A DNA stretch of 64,000 bases from an uncultured Clostridia bacterium. GTDB lineage: Bacteria > Bacillota > Clostridia > Oscillospirales > Acutalibacteraceae. The notes under the pieces are model-generated. The model saw only the letters and a program-made list of their open reading frames with translations, was not told the origin of the DNA and did no database searches. This document shows positions 1-8,547 of this stretch, piece by piece. Position 1 is the stretch's first letter. The number at the start of each line of letters is the position of its first letter. The stretch covers positions 1 through 64,000 of the forward strand of contig CAMHAH010000008.1 of NCBI GenBank assembly GCA_946183365.1, in the 5' to 3' direction. The position numbers and the translations under genes are program-made.

Positions 1-123
1 GCTCTCTATGATGCCTTTCTCTCCTACCCTCTATATTTCTCTTTTACACTCAAGGGTTCGGCGGCTGTCGGCGGCTGTTTTTTGAATATTTTTGAATATT
101 TTTTCAAAAACCTTTGTACCGTA

Positions 124-153
124 TTGATAAACCCGTATGCTTACTGCTATAAT
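124..153 (+). promoter_or_regulatory. Sigma-A type promoter of the 177-1073 gene
   Basis: A -35 TTGATA (124-129) and a -10 TATAAT (148-153) are separated by 18 bp. Transcription would start about 20 bp before the ribosome binding site of the following gene. Confidence 0.75.
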
Positions 154-176
154 AGAAGCGGAAACGAGGGGATGAT

Positions 177-1073
177 ATGTTTAATCCGTTCAAGAAGCGT
201 AAGTCGGCGCAGATCGCTCAGCCCGTTATTGAAAAAGCCGAAGAGCCGACCGCGGAGCATGAGCCCGAAAAGGATCATAAGCCCGAGCCCGAAGAAAAGA
301 GCAAAGCTCCCGCACAGACCTTCACCGAGTGGAGCCGCTCAAATATCCGCGGCGGCATAGAGCGCAGAGAGCGCAACGATATCTTTGAGGCGTACAGTGT
401 TTTCGGCGAGGACGGCGGCAGACTGACCGTCAGATACTTTCACCGCTATCCCGAGCACGAGCGGGATTTTGACCTGTCATATTCACGCGCGCTGAGCTTT
501 GACGAGTTCAACCGCAGGCTGCTCTCGGAGCTCGACAAGGGCGACCTGAAGCTCGGCGACTACAACAGCTGTATCATAAAAGCCGAGGAGCTCTCCGGTA
601 TCTCAGCCGCGCACAAGGAGTACAGCGGCTTTGACGAGGGAGAGATAAGCTCGCTGCACGGCTTCTGTGAAGCTATGGATACACTGACCGACAAGAGCTA
701 TCTGCACAGTGACGGCATATACCGCTGTGAGAGCGGCAGCGTGGTCGGCAACGAGAGGATAAATATATGGTTCCGCAAGCCCGTCACCCATGACGCCTAT
801 GACGCCGAGACAGCGGGCGTAAGCAGAGAGGACATCGCGGGCTATGATATAGAGAACCTGTGGATAATGAGCGTATACAACCGTCTGTACGACCGCTGCG
901 GCTCGTGTAAGGTCACAAGGCTCAGATCGGAATGGAGCATCGAGAAAGAGAGCCTGTTTATCATAGCGGCTGAGGGCTTTGACGGAATAGACGGCACCCT
1001 GCTGATAGCAGTGGGCGAGGCTGAGAGCTTCCGTCGCTTCGGCTTCTACTCTCTCGATTTCTCCAAAAAATAA
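177..1073 (+). CDS. Protein of unknown function, charged N-terminal segment
   Basis: Codes for 298 residues. I do not recognise the family. The first ~50 residues are a short basic stretch (FKKRKS) followed by a Pro/Glu/Lys-rich, probably disordered segment. The rest looks globular and acidic, with no signal peptide or membrane helix, so a cytoplasmic protein is likely. The start is supported by GAGGGG just upstream of the ATG and by a near-consensus promoter 24 bp before it. It is monocistronic, ends in its own hairpin terminator, and converges on the sensor kinase gene. It may be lineage specific; no function is proposed. Confidence 0.75.
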   Translation: MFNPFKKRKSAQIAQPVIEKAEEPTAEHEPEKDHKPEPEEKSKAPAQTFTEWSRSNIRGGIERRERNDIFEAYSVFGEDGGRLTVRYFHRYPEHERDFDLSYSRALSFDEFNRRLLSELDKGDLKLGDYNSCIIKAEELSGISAAHKEYSGFDEGEISSLHGFCEAMDTLTDKSYLHSDGIYRCESGSVVGNERINIWFRKPVTHDAYDAETAGVSREDIAGYDIENLWIMSVYNRLYDRCGSCKVTRLRSEWSIEKESLFIIAAEGFDGIDGTLLIAVGEAESFRRFGFYSLDFSKK

Positions 1074-1077
1074 AGAT

Positions 1078-1110
1078 CCCCTGTACGGCTTAGGCTGTAC
1101 AGGGGTTTGT
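1078..1110 (+). terminator. Rho-independent terminator
   Basis: A perfect 9-bp stem CCCCTGTAC/GTACAGGGG (1078-1086 with 1097-1105) has a 10-nt loop and is followed by a T-rich tract. It lies between two convergent genes. Confidence 0.85.
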
Positions 1111-1141
1111 TCTGTTATCCTATGTAGCTCAAAAATCGGGA

Positions 1142-4100
1142 TCAATCGCTTGCCGGTTCTGTGTGCTCAGCCTCCCAGATAAGCTCCTCGAGCGTCACAT
1201 ACAGGCGCTCGGGCTCGACGGGCTTTGACAGATGGGCGTTCATGCCGACCTGCAGCGAACGCTGGACGTCCTCGTCAAAGGCGTTGGCGGTCATGGCGAT
1301 GATCGGGATCGTCTCGGCGTTGGGGTGACTTAACAGACGGATAGCTGCCGTAGCCGCAAGGCCGTCCATCTCGGGCATACGGACGTCCATAAGGATAGCG
1401 TCATAGTAATCCTTCTCGCTGTTTTTGAACATATCTACGGCTATCCTGCCGTTCTCGGCGTGTTCGATGATACAGCCGCGCAAAGTGAGCAGCTCTTTTA
1501 TGATCTCGGCATTGATTAATACGTCCTCAGCCAAAAGGATACGGCGGCCCTTCAGCTCAGCCCGCTTCTTCTCCCTATAGAGCTCCATACGGTTCTTCCT
1601 CGCGATACGTTCAAACTCGCCTATCACGTTCGAGGCAAAAATAGGCTTAGCCAAGAAGCTGTCTACGCCGTTTTGCATCGCCTCTTCTATCGCCTCATCC
1701 AGGCTGAATGACGTCAGGATGATGACCGTTGTCTCTTTATCATAGCGCTTGCGTATCTTTTTAGCGGTCTCAATGCCGTCCATTCCGGGCATCTTACAGT
1801 CGAGCAGCACCAGGTTGTACGGCTCATGCTTGGTATAACTGACCTTGAGCATACGCAGGGCTTCTTTACCGCTGAAGCAGGTATCGGCCTTGACGCCGGC
1901 TTCGTCAAGCACTATGCGGGCGTGCTCGGCGGCGATCTCCTCATCATCCACGACAAGGACCCTCATCTCAGAGGGGTTGAAATCGCTGCTGCTGATGCCG
2001 CTGTGATTACTGTTCCTCAGCGTAACTATAACGGTGAACTCGGTACCGACGCCCTTCTCGGAGGTGACCGAGATCGTGCCGTTCATCAGCTCGACGATAT
2101 TCTTTGTTATCGCCATACCGAGACCCGTGCTGCCGTACTTGTTACTGCGGCGGCTGTCCTCCTGTGAGAAGGTATCGAATACCTTTGGCAAAAACTCGGG
2201 GTCCATGCCGATACCGGTATCTTTGACTGAGAATTTCAAGGTTGATTGTCCCTCATAGACAGCTGTCCTCTCGACCGTGAGAGTCACGCTGCCGGGGGCG
2301 TCAGTGAATTTGATAGCGTTGCTGAGGATATTTATAAGTATCTGCTTGAGCTTCATATCGTCGCCGATGTAGTAGTCGTTTACTCCGCCGACGACCTTGC
2401 ACTCGTATTTAAGGCCTTTCTCGTTGCACTGTGACATGACTATGGTATTGATCTGCTCGAGCATACCGCGGAACGAGAAATCCTCGCGCCGCAGCACCAT
2501 GCGGCCTGATTCGATCCGGCTCATATCGAGGATATCGTTTATCAGTCCCAGCAGGTGGCGCGCGCTCTCGCCGATCTTCTGCAAGTATTCACGCGTTTGA
2601 TCCGACAAGGTATCGTCGCGCAGGGCTAAGCTGTTGAGGCCGATGATAGCGTTCATGGGCGTGCGTATCTCGTGGCTCATATTTGAGAGGAACGCGGTCT
2701 TTGCTTTGTTTGCCTCTTTAGCCGACTCAAGCGCCTCGTTGAGAGCGTTGCTGCGAGCCATCGACTTTCGCATCTCGGCGTCGATGACCGTAAGACCCAG
2801 GCCCACCGCGTGAACCATATGATCGTCGCGATCCTCAGCGTGGCGAACGCCCGCCATACGGATCATCTCATAATACTCTCTGCCCCCGCGCTTCACAAGA
2901 TAACGAAAGGCTATGATAGGTTCGTTCAACAGCCTTCTCCTGATATTCTTGGGATCTATAAAATCAATGAAGTCGGCGCGGTATTCTTCATTGACGAAAT
3001 TGTTCGCGTAATACAGAAATCTTTCGTGAAACGGAAAAGCAGTGCCGTCGGGCAGCTTGTCGCTGTCCTCGGGGTCGCCGCGATAGCAGGTCGCTACGTT
3101 GGTGTCAAGATTGACATGGTACACGCTGCGGTAATCAGACGCGAGCGCCGTTATCATCTTATCCTGCTGATCGCGCACGAGCTCCTCTTCGAGCAGCTTT
3201 TGCTGAAGAAAAAGCCTTTGCTCAAGCTCCTGCTGCTTGGTCTCGGTCGCCTTGAGGTGCATCATCTGAGTAACGTCAACGCACATTCCGAGCAAACAGA
3301 GCTTTCCGTTAGTATCGGTGAACTTTGTCTTTGTCGTCTGGAGATTGCGTACCTCTTTGCCCGCGGCGTCGGTGACTTCCTCAAAGAAGATATAGGGCTT
3401 ATCCATATTAAGCGCCTTGCGGTCGTCACGGATAAAACGCTCAGCGGTCTCTTTGTCAAAGATATCATAGTCCGTAAGACCTATGACCTCATCGGGCGAG
3501 GATTTATCGGCATATTCGGCAAAGGACTGGTTACAGGCAAGATATATACCGGTCTCGGCGTCTTTGGAGAAGCTCATCGCGGGCATATTTGACAAAATCG
3601 ACGCCGCCGAGCCCATCAGCTCGGCAAGGTTCGCGGCTGAGCGTATCTCTTCAATGAGCTTGCGTCTATCCTCCTTAGCCCTATCGGCTTCTCTGATAGC
3701 GTCCTGCAGCGCAAGGCTCTCGCGCACCTCTTCGTCTACATCCTTGAAGCCGCATACTACGCCCATCTTGCCGTCAGGCATATCGAGCCTTACGAACTCG
3801 ATACGGAAAAAACGTTGGGTACCGTCGCCCATCTCACGCAGGTATACTACGTTATACATAGAGTGAGTTTTGAGGTGTTCGACTATGTTCTTCAAATCAA
3901 GCTCGCGGCGCGTACGCTCAGCGTCCTGCTCGGCTACGACCAGATCGACATACTTCTCCTTGGCGACGGTATAGGTCAGCCCGAACGCCTGTTTGTTCGC
4001 GGCTGAGTGGATGGTCTTGCCCATGGTATCGCCGCGGTACAGCTTGAAGCTCTCTGTCTCTATATCGTCGATAACCCAGACCGTGTGGTACGGCTTACAA

Positions 4101-4558
4101 AGGGCGTTGATGACCTCTTGACGAAAGGCGACGTCGGATTCCCTTAGCATATGCTGTTCGGTGATATCCGAGACAAAAGCATAGTATATACTGCCGAATT
4201 TTTCTGTCTCGGTGTAATGACCGCATTCATCTATCCAGCGCACCTCGCCATCACGGTTGATGATGCGATACTCGACGACATACTGATTGTCGTCGCTCTT
4301 ACTGATCTGTTCATCCATTGAATCATACACGGCGTCATAGTCATCGGGATGGATGATGCTCCTGAAATCGCACTCGGTCACCTTTTTGAACTCTTCACGA
4401 TCACGACAGTCAAAGACCTCTATCGCTGCGCTGTTCGCGTAGACAAGACCCCACGGCTCGACAGCTTTGTAGATGAAGAAACCTCTCGACATATGCCTGC
4501 CGATCTCTTCGATCACCGGCATTATTTCTTCGGTCAGATGAAATTGTTTGCCTTCCAT
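1142..4558 (-). CDS. Hybrid sensor histidine kinase with PAS domains and two receiver domains
   Basis: Codes for 1138 residues of a signalling kinase. In order: an N-terminal PAS domain (about 20-140, ending in a PAC-like WIDECGHY...DITEQ segment), a second PAS-like middle region, another PAS/PAC near 310-440, then HisKA with the phospho-acceptor His near 627 in NMSHEIRTPMN. The HATPase has its N box (NILSNAIKFTD) and G boxes (DTGIGM, GSTGLGM). Two REC domains start near 868 and 1003, with phospho-acceptor Asp in LLDCKMPGMDG and LMDVRMPEMDG. There is no membrane segment or signal peptide, so it should sense a cytoplasmic cue. AAAGGAGG precedes the ATG. No output domain or adjacent regulator is seen, so its target is unknown; the REC-GGDEF-like protein at 8976-9806 is one possible partner but this is speculative. 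Confidence 0.93.
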   Translation of the reverse strand: MEGKQFHLTEEIMPVIEEIGRHMSRGFFIYKAVEPWGLVYANSAAIEVFDCRDREEFKKVTECDFRSIIHPDDYDAVYDSMDEQISKSDDNQYVVEYRIINRDGEVRWIDECGHYTETEKFGSIYYAFVSDITEQHMLRESDVAFRQEVINALCKPYHTVWVIDDIETESFKLYRGDTMGKTIHSAANKQAFGLTYTVAKEKYVDLVVAEQDAERTRRELDLKNIVEHLKTHSMYNVVYLREMGDGTQRFFRIEFVRLDMPDGKMGVVCGFKDVDEEVRESLALQDAIREADRAKEDRRKLIEEIRSAANLAELMGSAASILSNMPAMSFSKDAETGIYLACNQSFAEYADKSSPDEVIGLTDYDIFDKETAERFIRDDRKALNMDKPYIFFEEVTDAAGKEVRNLQTTKTKFTDTNGKLCLLGMCVDVTQMMHLKATETKQQELEQRLFLQQKLLEEELVRDQQDKMITALASDYRSVYHVNLDTNVATCYRGDPEDSDKLPDGTAFPFHERFLYYANNFVNEEYRADFIDFIDPKNIRRRLLNEPIIAFRYLVKRGGREYYEMIRMAGVRHAEDRDDHMVHAVGLGLTVIDAEMRKSMARSNALNEALESAKEANKAKTAFLSNMSHEIRTPMNAIIGLNSLALRDDTLSDQTREYLQKIGESARHLLGLINDILDMSRIESGRMVLRREDFSFRGMLEQINTIVMSQCNEKGLKYECKVVGGVNDYYIGDDMKLKQILINILSNAIKFTDAPGSVTLTVERTAVYEGQSTLKFSVKDTGIGMDPEFLPKVFDTFSQEDSRRSNKYGSTGLGMAITKNIVELMNGTISVTSEKGVGTEFTVIVTLRNSNHSGISSSDFNPSEMRVLVVDDEEIAAEHARIVLDEAGVKADTCFSGKEALRMLKVSYTKHEPYNLVLLDCKMPGMDGIETAKKIRKRYDKETTVIILTSFSLDEAIEEAMQNGVDSFLAKPIFASNVIGEFERIARKNRMELYREKKRAELKGRRILLAEDVLINAEIIKELLTLRGCIIEHAENGRIAVDMFKNSEKDYYDAILMDVRMPEMDGLAATAAIRLLSHPNAETIPIIAMTANAFDEDVQRSLQVGMNAHLSKPVEPERLYVTLEELIWEAEHTEPASD

Positions 4559-4626
4559 AGGATAACCTCCTTTGCCGCTTTTTATCAGTAAAACAACAGA
4601 TCGTTCTGATAGTTGTATTTATGTAA

Positions 4627-4635
4627 AGTATAACA
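4627..4635 (-). promoter_or_regulatory. Extended -10 promoter candidate for the sensor kinase
   Basis: On the minus strand TG-T-TATACT (4635-4627) lies about 70 bp upstream of the kinase start in an AT-rich gap. No good -35 box is seen. Confidence 0.4.
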
Positions 4636-4842
4636 TAGAATTGTGCAATAATCTACCCCTATTATCGATTATTTACCCTATTTATCACTATTTATTTTTA
4701 TTGTCGTCAAACTTCCCTATCCTCCTTAAAAGTGTTAGTATTTAGAGATTATTCCAATAGTATTTGCGCTTTTTTGTCAGGCTATAGACAAGACGGCGGA
4801 TTTATGGCACAATAAGATAGATCAATAATGCGAGGTATAATT

Positions 4843-5673
4843 ATGATATACATTGGCTGTCACCTGAGCGTGACCGACGGATATGAGGCTATGGGCAGGA
4901 CTATGAAGCGTTTCGGCGGGAACACCTTCGCGTATTTCACGCGCAACCCCCGCGGAGGCAGGAGCAGGGATATAATCCCCGAGGACGCTCAGGCGCTGAA
5001 CACCCTCTTAAATGAAAAAGGCTTCGGGCCTTTGGTGGCTCACGGCAGCTATACCATGAACCTGTGCGCCGCTAATCCCGCCACCAGAGAGAACGGACTT
5101 GATATGTTCGCTAAGGATATGGAGCGTATGTCGTATTTCCCGGACAGCTATTACAACTTCCACCCCGGAGCGCATACCGGTCAAGGGATCGAGAAGGGCA
5201 TCGAGCTCATAGCCGACGCGCTCAACTCGACCCTTACACCCGACACAAAGACCACCGTTCTGCTCGAGACGATGGCGGGCAAGGGCACTGAGATGGGCAG
5301 GAGCTTTGAGGAGCTCAGAGAGATAATAGACCGCGTTGAGCTAAGCGATAAGATAGGGGTGTGTCTCGACACCTGCCATATCTGGGACGCGGGCTATGAT
5401 ATAGTCAACGACCTTGACGGAGTATTAAACAGCTTCGACGATATTATCGGGCTCAGGCGCTTATATGCCGTACATTTCAACGACAGCAAAAACCCCTGCG
5501 GCTCTCATAAGGACCGCCACGAGAAGCTCGGACAGGGCTATATCGGCATGGAGGCGATGAAGAATATCGCCCTCCACCCCGCCCTGCAAAACAAACCCTT
5601 CATCCTCGAGACCCCGAACGATGACAACGGATATATAAAAGAGATACATACCGTGCTGAGCTGGTTTGAATAA
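4843..5673 (+). CDS. nfo: Endonuclease IV (AP endonuclease)
   Basis: Codes for 276 residues, the usual length for the Nfo/APN1 family, which cleaves 5' to abasic sites and oxidised 3' ends in base excision repair using three metal ions in a TIM barrel. Metal-binding motifs are visible: NFHPGAH, LLETMAG, CLDTCHIWDAGYD, VHFNDS and GSHKDRHEKLGQG, and the C-terminal LETPND. I place the start at the second in-frame ATG (4843) because GAGGT is 6 nt upstream, and the product then begins MIYIGCHLSV as is typical. Cytoplasmic. It is convergent with the spoVAD 3' fragment and shares a terminator with it. Confidence 0.96.
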   Translation: MIYIGCHLSVTDGYEAMGRTMKRFGGNTFAYFTRNPRGGRSRDIIPEDAQALNTLLNEKGFGPLVAHGSYTMNLCAANPATRENGLDMFAKDMERMSYFPDSYYNFHPGAHTGQGIEKGIELIADALNSTLTPDTKTTVLLETMAGKGTEMGRSFEELREIIDRVELSDKIGVCLDTCHIWDAGYDIVNDLDGVLNSFDDIIGLRRLYAVHFNDSKNPCGSHKDRHEKLGQGYIGMEAMKNIALHPALQNKPFILETPNDDNGYIKEIHTVLSWFE

Positions 5674-5741
5674 TATTCAATCACGGTTGATCGGCTGCTG
5701 TTTTCATCGGAACAAACAACAAATACATTTTAAGGATATAC

Positions 5742-5778
5742 AAAAAGCGCTTCTGATATGCTCAGGAGCGCTCTTTAT
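5742..5778. terminator. Bidirectional terminator between nfo and spoVAD 3' end
   Basis: AGCGCT (5746-5751) pairs with AGCGCT (5767-5772), extended by CTGA/TCAG, around a GCATA loop. T tracts flank it on both strands. This is the native terminator of spoVAD and shows that the 3' fragment keeps its original downstream end. Confidence 0.8.
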
Positions 5779-5785
5779 TATTAAC

Positions 5786-6177
5786 TCACTTATCTATTCG
5801 GATGTTCACCAGATGGGCTATGGACGGTATAGTCTCTTTCTGCATAACGGTAGTGGGGCTGAGCAGAGCGCCGGTCGGAACAAAGAGGATGTTGCTGTAT
5901 CTGCCCTCTATCATAGAACTCAGTATATGACCGCACAGTACCGAAGCGCAGCACCCGCACCCCGAGCCGCCGGCGTGAACGTCCTGATCCTCACCGAAGA
6001 TCAAAACACCGCAGTCATTGTGCCGCGTGCCGAGATCTATGCCCTTCTCGAGAAGCAGATCTCTCAAAAGCCGTGTGCCGACCCGTCCCAGATCGCCTGT
6101 GAATATCATATCGTAATCATAAGGCTCGGTACCGCTGTCGCTCAAAAAGCCGTATATGGTGTCCGCCGCAGCAGGTG
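5786..6177 (-). pseudogene. spoVAD: spoVAD, 3' fragment (C-terminal third), separated from its 5' part
   Basis: Reading on the minus strand from the junction gives A-A-D-T-I-Y-G-F-L and then YDYDMIFTGDLGRVG, HNDCGVLIF, HAGGSGCGCCASV, GALLSPTTVMQKETIPSIAH. This is the C-terminal part of stage V sporulation protein AD, the thiolase-fold SpoVA subunit that binds dipicolinic acid for loading into spores. It has no plausible start codon or ribosome site of its own at the junction. The 5' part is at 35500-36180 in the same orientation, and joining the two at the shared 9 bp restores one 344-residue frame (Bacillus SpoVAD is about 338). It is intact downstream, including its terminator, so it has not decayed. 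Confidence 0.95.
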
Positions 6178-6199
6178 TTAGTGGTATACTGGGAACAAA
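6154..6199 (-). other. Attachment site at the spoVAD 3' fragment
   Basis: Core CAGCAGGTG on the plus strand at 6169-6177 is repeated at 35529-35537. The gene-side half site is 6154-6174 (outer ATATGG at 6154-6159, inner CCGC at 6163-6166). The element-side half site is 6175-6199 (outer GGAACAAA at 6192-6199). The presumed crossover dinucleotide is at 6174-6175. This is seen in the sequence; naming it an attachment site is inference from the split gene and the adjacent recombinase. Confidence 0.88.
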
Positions 6200-6223
6200 T
6201 CCGAGGGTAGCGGAGCAAAAACA

Positions 6224-6370
6224 AGGCTCCCTTTCCTAAGGGAGCTGTCAGCGTAAGCTGAATGAGGGTTGAAAACACTTTAGATATTTCTGCAAAGCAT
6301 TGCACAGAAATACAGTTCACAAAACAACCCTCCGGCACTTCGTGCCACCTCGCTTAGAAAAGGGAGGCAG
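6224..6370. repeat. MITE-like imperfect inverted repeat
   Basis: About 147 bp with long terminal inverted repeats: the left arm starts GGCTCCCTTT and ends GAGGGTTG, and the right arm starts CAACCCTCC and ends AAAAGGGAGGC. A second inner inverted repeat (TATTTCTG with CAGAAATA) lets the whole unit fold back. It has no coding capacity. Elements of this look are scattered in gut Firmicute genomes. It sits between the attachment site and the antitoxin-like gene. Confidence 0.7.
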
Positions 6371-6386
6371 ATACCATCTTGAATCC
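6366..6386 (+). repeat. Direct repeat, copy 1
   Basis: GGCAG-ATACCATCTTG-AATCC recurs at 8472-8493 with one inserted base and one substitution. The two copies flank the antitoxin-like gene and the recombinase gene. Confidence 0.55.
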
Positions 6387-6463
6387 AAAATCCGCTTGAG
6401 AGGAGGCGCCCTGTCCGCACCCTCGGACTGATGTAGAATACTTATTCAGAAAGGAACTGTACC

Positions 6464-6730
6464 ATGCCCGAAACAAAACTTACGATCAACTCTAAAACGC
6501 TGTTCCCGATCGAACACCTCAAAGACCAACTCAAAGAAGCGCTGAAAATCGCTCACGACCTCTCCCCCGCCATCATTACTCAGCATAACCGCCCAGCCTA
6601 CGCGATCGTTCGCTTGGATGAAGCGTATGAGACAGGTGAAAGCGACCTGCTCGCCGATCAGATCAGGGCAGCGCGGAACACGGCGAACGGAAAGATCACC
6701 TTTGAGCCGTATTGGTGGGAGAAGCCTTAG
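6464..6730 (+). CDS. Phd/YefM-like antitoxin, apparently orphan
   Basis: Codes for 88 residues. The middle segment HLKDQLKEALKIAHDLSPAI followed by ITQHNRPAYAIVRLDEAYE resembles the N-terminal DNA-binding part of Phd/YefM antitoxins, with its turn-strand pattern of a polar residue, Pro-x-Ala-x-hydrophobic. AAAGGA lies 8 nt before the ATG and a terminator follows at once, so no toxin gene is co-transcribed. It is the only gene on the plus strand of the element. In a circularised element, the outward promoter at 35380-35408 would point at this gene across the joined attachment site, though a folded MITE lies between. A role in controlling the recombinase is possible but unproven. Confidence 0.55.
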   Translation: MPETKLTINSKTLFPIEHLKDQLKEALKIAHDLSPAIITQHNRPAYAIVRLDEAYETGESDLLADQIRAARNTANGKITFEPYWWEKP

Positions 6731-6757
6731 CCCGCAAATCTATACTATTATGAGAAT

Positions 6758-6790
6758 GACCCTGCTGACCTTTCAGCAGGGTCGCTCTTT
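6758..6790 (+). terminator. Terminator between antitoxin-like gene and recombinase
   Basis: An 11-bp perfect stem GACCCTGCTGA/TCAGCAGGGTC (6758-6768 with 6773-6783) is followed by a short T tract. It separates convergent genes. Confidence 0.8.
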
Positions 6791-6801
6791 TGAATTTGTA
6801 T

Positions 6802-8433
6802 TCACGCTGATCGCTTTTGCGTATCAGGGAAAGCGTCACAGAAGTTAAAGGCAATATCCAGCGTACCGTCATTGTGTACCGCGATCCTGTCGATAAGCTC
6901 GGTCATTATCGGGCGGGTAAGGTTCTTGATATTGCCGTGCTTTTTGAAATGCTCGATAAAGTCGTTGGTCACGGCGGTATCGTCGTCCGCTTGACCGAGA
7001 GACGCTTTGAGCTTTTTGATGCTTTGGGTCAAGTCCCTCTGCGCCTGCTCATACTTCTCTTTGTTGATACGATACTGGTCGGCGTTGATTATGCCGTCCT
7101 TGAAGTCGGGATATAGATCCGCCATAATGCGAAGCACCTTCTCGAGCTTTTCTTCCTGTTTTTTGAGCTGTTTTTTCAGCCCTTCATCCGCCGCCGAGGA
7201 CTGCTTATCTTTCATCCGGAGAAGCACCTCATCGGCGTTCACCGCGGCGTCAACCATCTGTTGAATACAGTACAAAACGCAGTAATACAGGCGCTCGTAA
7301 CGAATGGTATGCGCGGCGCAGGCTGTCTTACACTTGCAGTGTGAGGAACAGCGGTAGTAGACGTAGGTCTTGTCGGGATTATGATTTGTCTTTTTGATGA
7401 GCGCGTGACCGCAGTCGGCGCATTTGAGCAATCCCGCGAATAGGTCGATATTTCCATTCCGGACGGCGCCTTTTGCCCCTGTTTGCAGCATTTTCTGCAC
7501 GCGGTCAAAATCGGCTTTGTCGATGATCGGATCGTGAGTCCCCTCTACCCGTATCCACTCGTCGGGCGTACAACTGCGTATCGCCTTGCTCTTATAGTTG
7601 ATCTTTTGGTTTTTGCCCTGCACCATCGTACCGATATACATCTCGTCGCGCAAGATACGGCGCACGGTCTTGTCACACCACAGGCTTGAATCACCGACGG
7701 TGCGGGCTTTGAAATTCAGCCCCTGCGTCCGCTTATAGGTAGAGGGATTCGGGATCCCGTGCTCGTTGAGATGGCGCACGATACCGCGGATGCCAACGCC
7801 GTTCAAGTAAAGACTGTAGATCATCCGCACGACCTCGGCGGCGGGCTCGTCGATCACCAGCTTGTGGCGGTCGGTCGGGTCTTTTTTGTAACCGAATTTC
7901 GCGAACGATCCGATAAAATCGCCCTTGCGGCGCTCCATATTCAGCGTTGAACGGATCGACTCTGAGTTTGCGGCTACATAGTATTCGTTGATCATGCCGC
8001 GCATAGAATTATTGAGAAAGTCGATCGCGACGCTCTGGCTTTTACCCGAGTCGATCAGATCATTGACAGCAATATAGCGAACTCGGAGCTTCGGGAATAT
8101 CTCGCCGATGTATCTGCCGCTCTCGCTGGCGTTACGCCCGAAACGAGAGCTGTCCTTGACGATGACGCAATTGACTATTCCCGCATAGACATCCGCTATC
8201 ATCCGCAAAAAGGCAGGGCGGTCAAAGGTCGCTCCGGAGTAGCCGTCATCGACGTAACAGTCACTAAATTCTATGTCAGGCTGAGAAGCGATATAGTTCT
8301 TTAGAATACGCTTCTGGTTCACGACCGAGTCGGACTCGGGCTTGTCGCCGTCCTCACGCGACAGGCGAATATAAAGAGCAGCCTTGTAGGTGCGTAAGAC
8401 CTGTGGAGACTGCTCAAAAGTATCATATCTCAT
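6802..8433 (-). CDS. Large serine recombinase (integrase/excisionase of the spoVAD element)
   Basis: Codes for 543 residues. The N-terminal resolvase domain holds the catalytic Ser25 in YIRLSRED and the conserved Arg in KDSSRFGRN. The recombinase domain follows (about 190-300, FGYKKD...IVRHLNEHGIPNP), then a zinc-ribbon (CADCGHAL ... CSSHCKCKTAC) and a coiled coil (KKQLKKQEEKLEKVLRI) near 400-500. This is the full architecture of large serine integrases and of SpoIVCA/SprA-type developmental recombinases. The start at 8433 is chosen because AGGAGG (8445-8440) is 6 nt upstream; an in-frame codon 17 residues earlier lacks a site. The gene lies about 0.6 kb from one attachment site, as expected for an enzyme that recombines its own ends. 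No disruption is seen. Confidence 0.96.
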   Translation of the reverse strand: MRYDTFEQSPQVLRTYKAALYIRLSREDGDKPESDSVVNQKRILKNYIASQPDIEFSDCYVDDGYSGATFDRPAFLRMIADVYAGIVNCVIVKDSSRFGRNASESGRYIGEIFPKLRVRYIAVNDLIDSGKSQSVAIDFLNNSMRGMINEYYVAANSESIRSTLNMERRKGDFIGSFAKFGYKKDPTDRHKLVIDEPAAEVVRMIYSLYLNGVGIRGIVRHLNEHGIPNPSTYKRTQGLNFKARTVGDSSLWCDKTVRRILRDEMYIGTMVQGKNQKINYKSKAIRSCTPDEWIRVEGTHDPIIDKADFDRVQKMLQTGAKGAVRNGNIDLFAGLLKCADCGHALIKKTNHNPDKTYVYYRCSSHCKCKTACAAHTIRYERLYYCVLYCIQQMVDAAVNADEVLLRMKDKQSSAADEGLKKQLKKQEEKLEKVLRIMADLYPDFKDGIINADQYRINKEKYEQAQRDLTQSIKKLKASLGQADDDTAVTNDFIEHFKKHGNIKNLTRPIMTELIDRIAVHNDGTLDIAFNFCDAFPDTQKRSA

Positions 8434-8471
8434 GGTATACCTCCTAATACTATTCCTTGATACTATCACGC

Positions 8472-8493
8472 GGCAGTATACCATCTTGGATCC
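8472..8493 (+). repeat. Direct repeat, copy 2, over the recombinase promoter candidate
   Basis: GGCAGT-ATACCATCTTG-GATCC matches 6366-6386 and covers the recombinase -10 candidate. Confidence 0.55.
8475..8483 (-). promoter_or_regulatory. Candidate extended -10 promoter for the recombinase
   Basis: TG-G-TATACT on the minus strand (8483-8475) is 42 bp upstream of the recombinase ATG. It has no good -35 box. It overlaps the 22-bp sequence that recurs at 6366-6386, so the repeat could be an operator. Tentative. Confidence 0.35.
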
Positions 8494-8547
8494 GTTTTAA
8501 GTTTATCACACTGACGCTCGGATAGCAACTGACAAATCATGGCAAAA

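Noticed and set aside
603..1145. Long reading frame antisense to the first gene
   Set aside because: It lies opposite a gene with a good promoter and ribosome site, has none of its own, and runs through the terminator.
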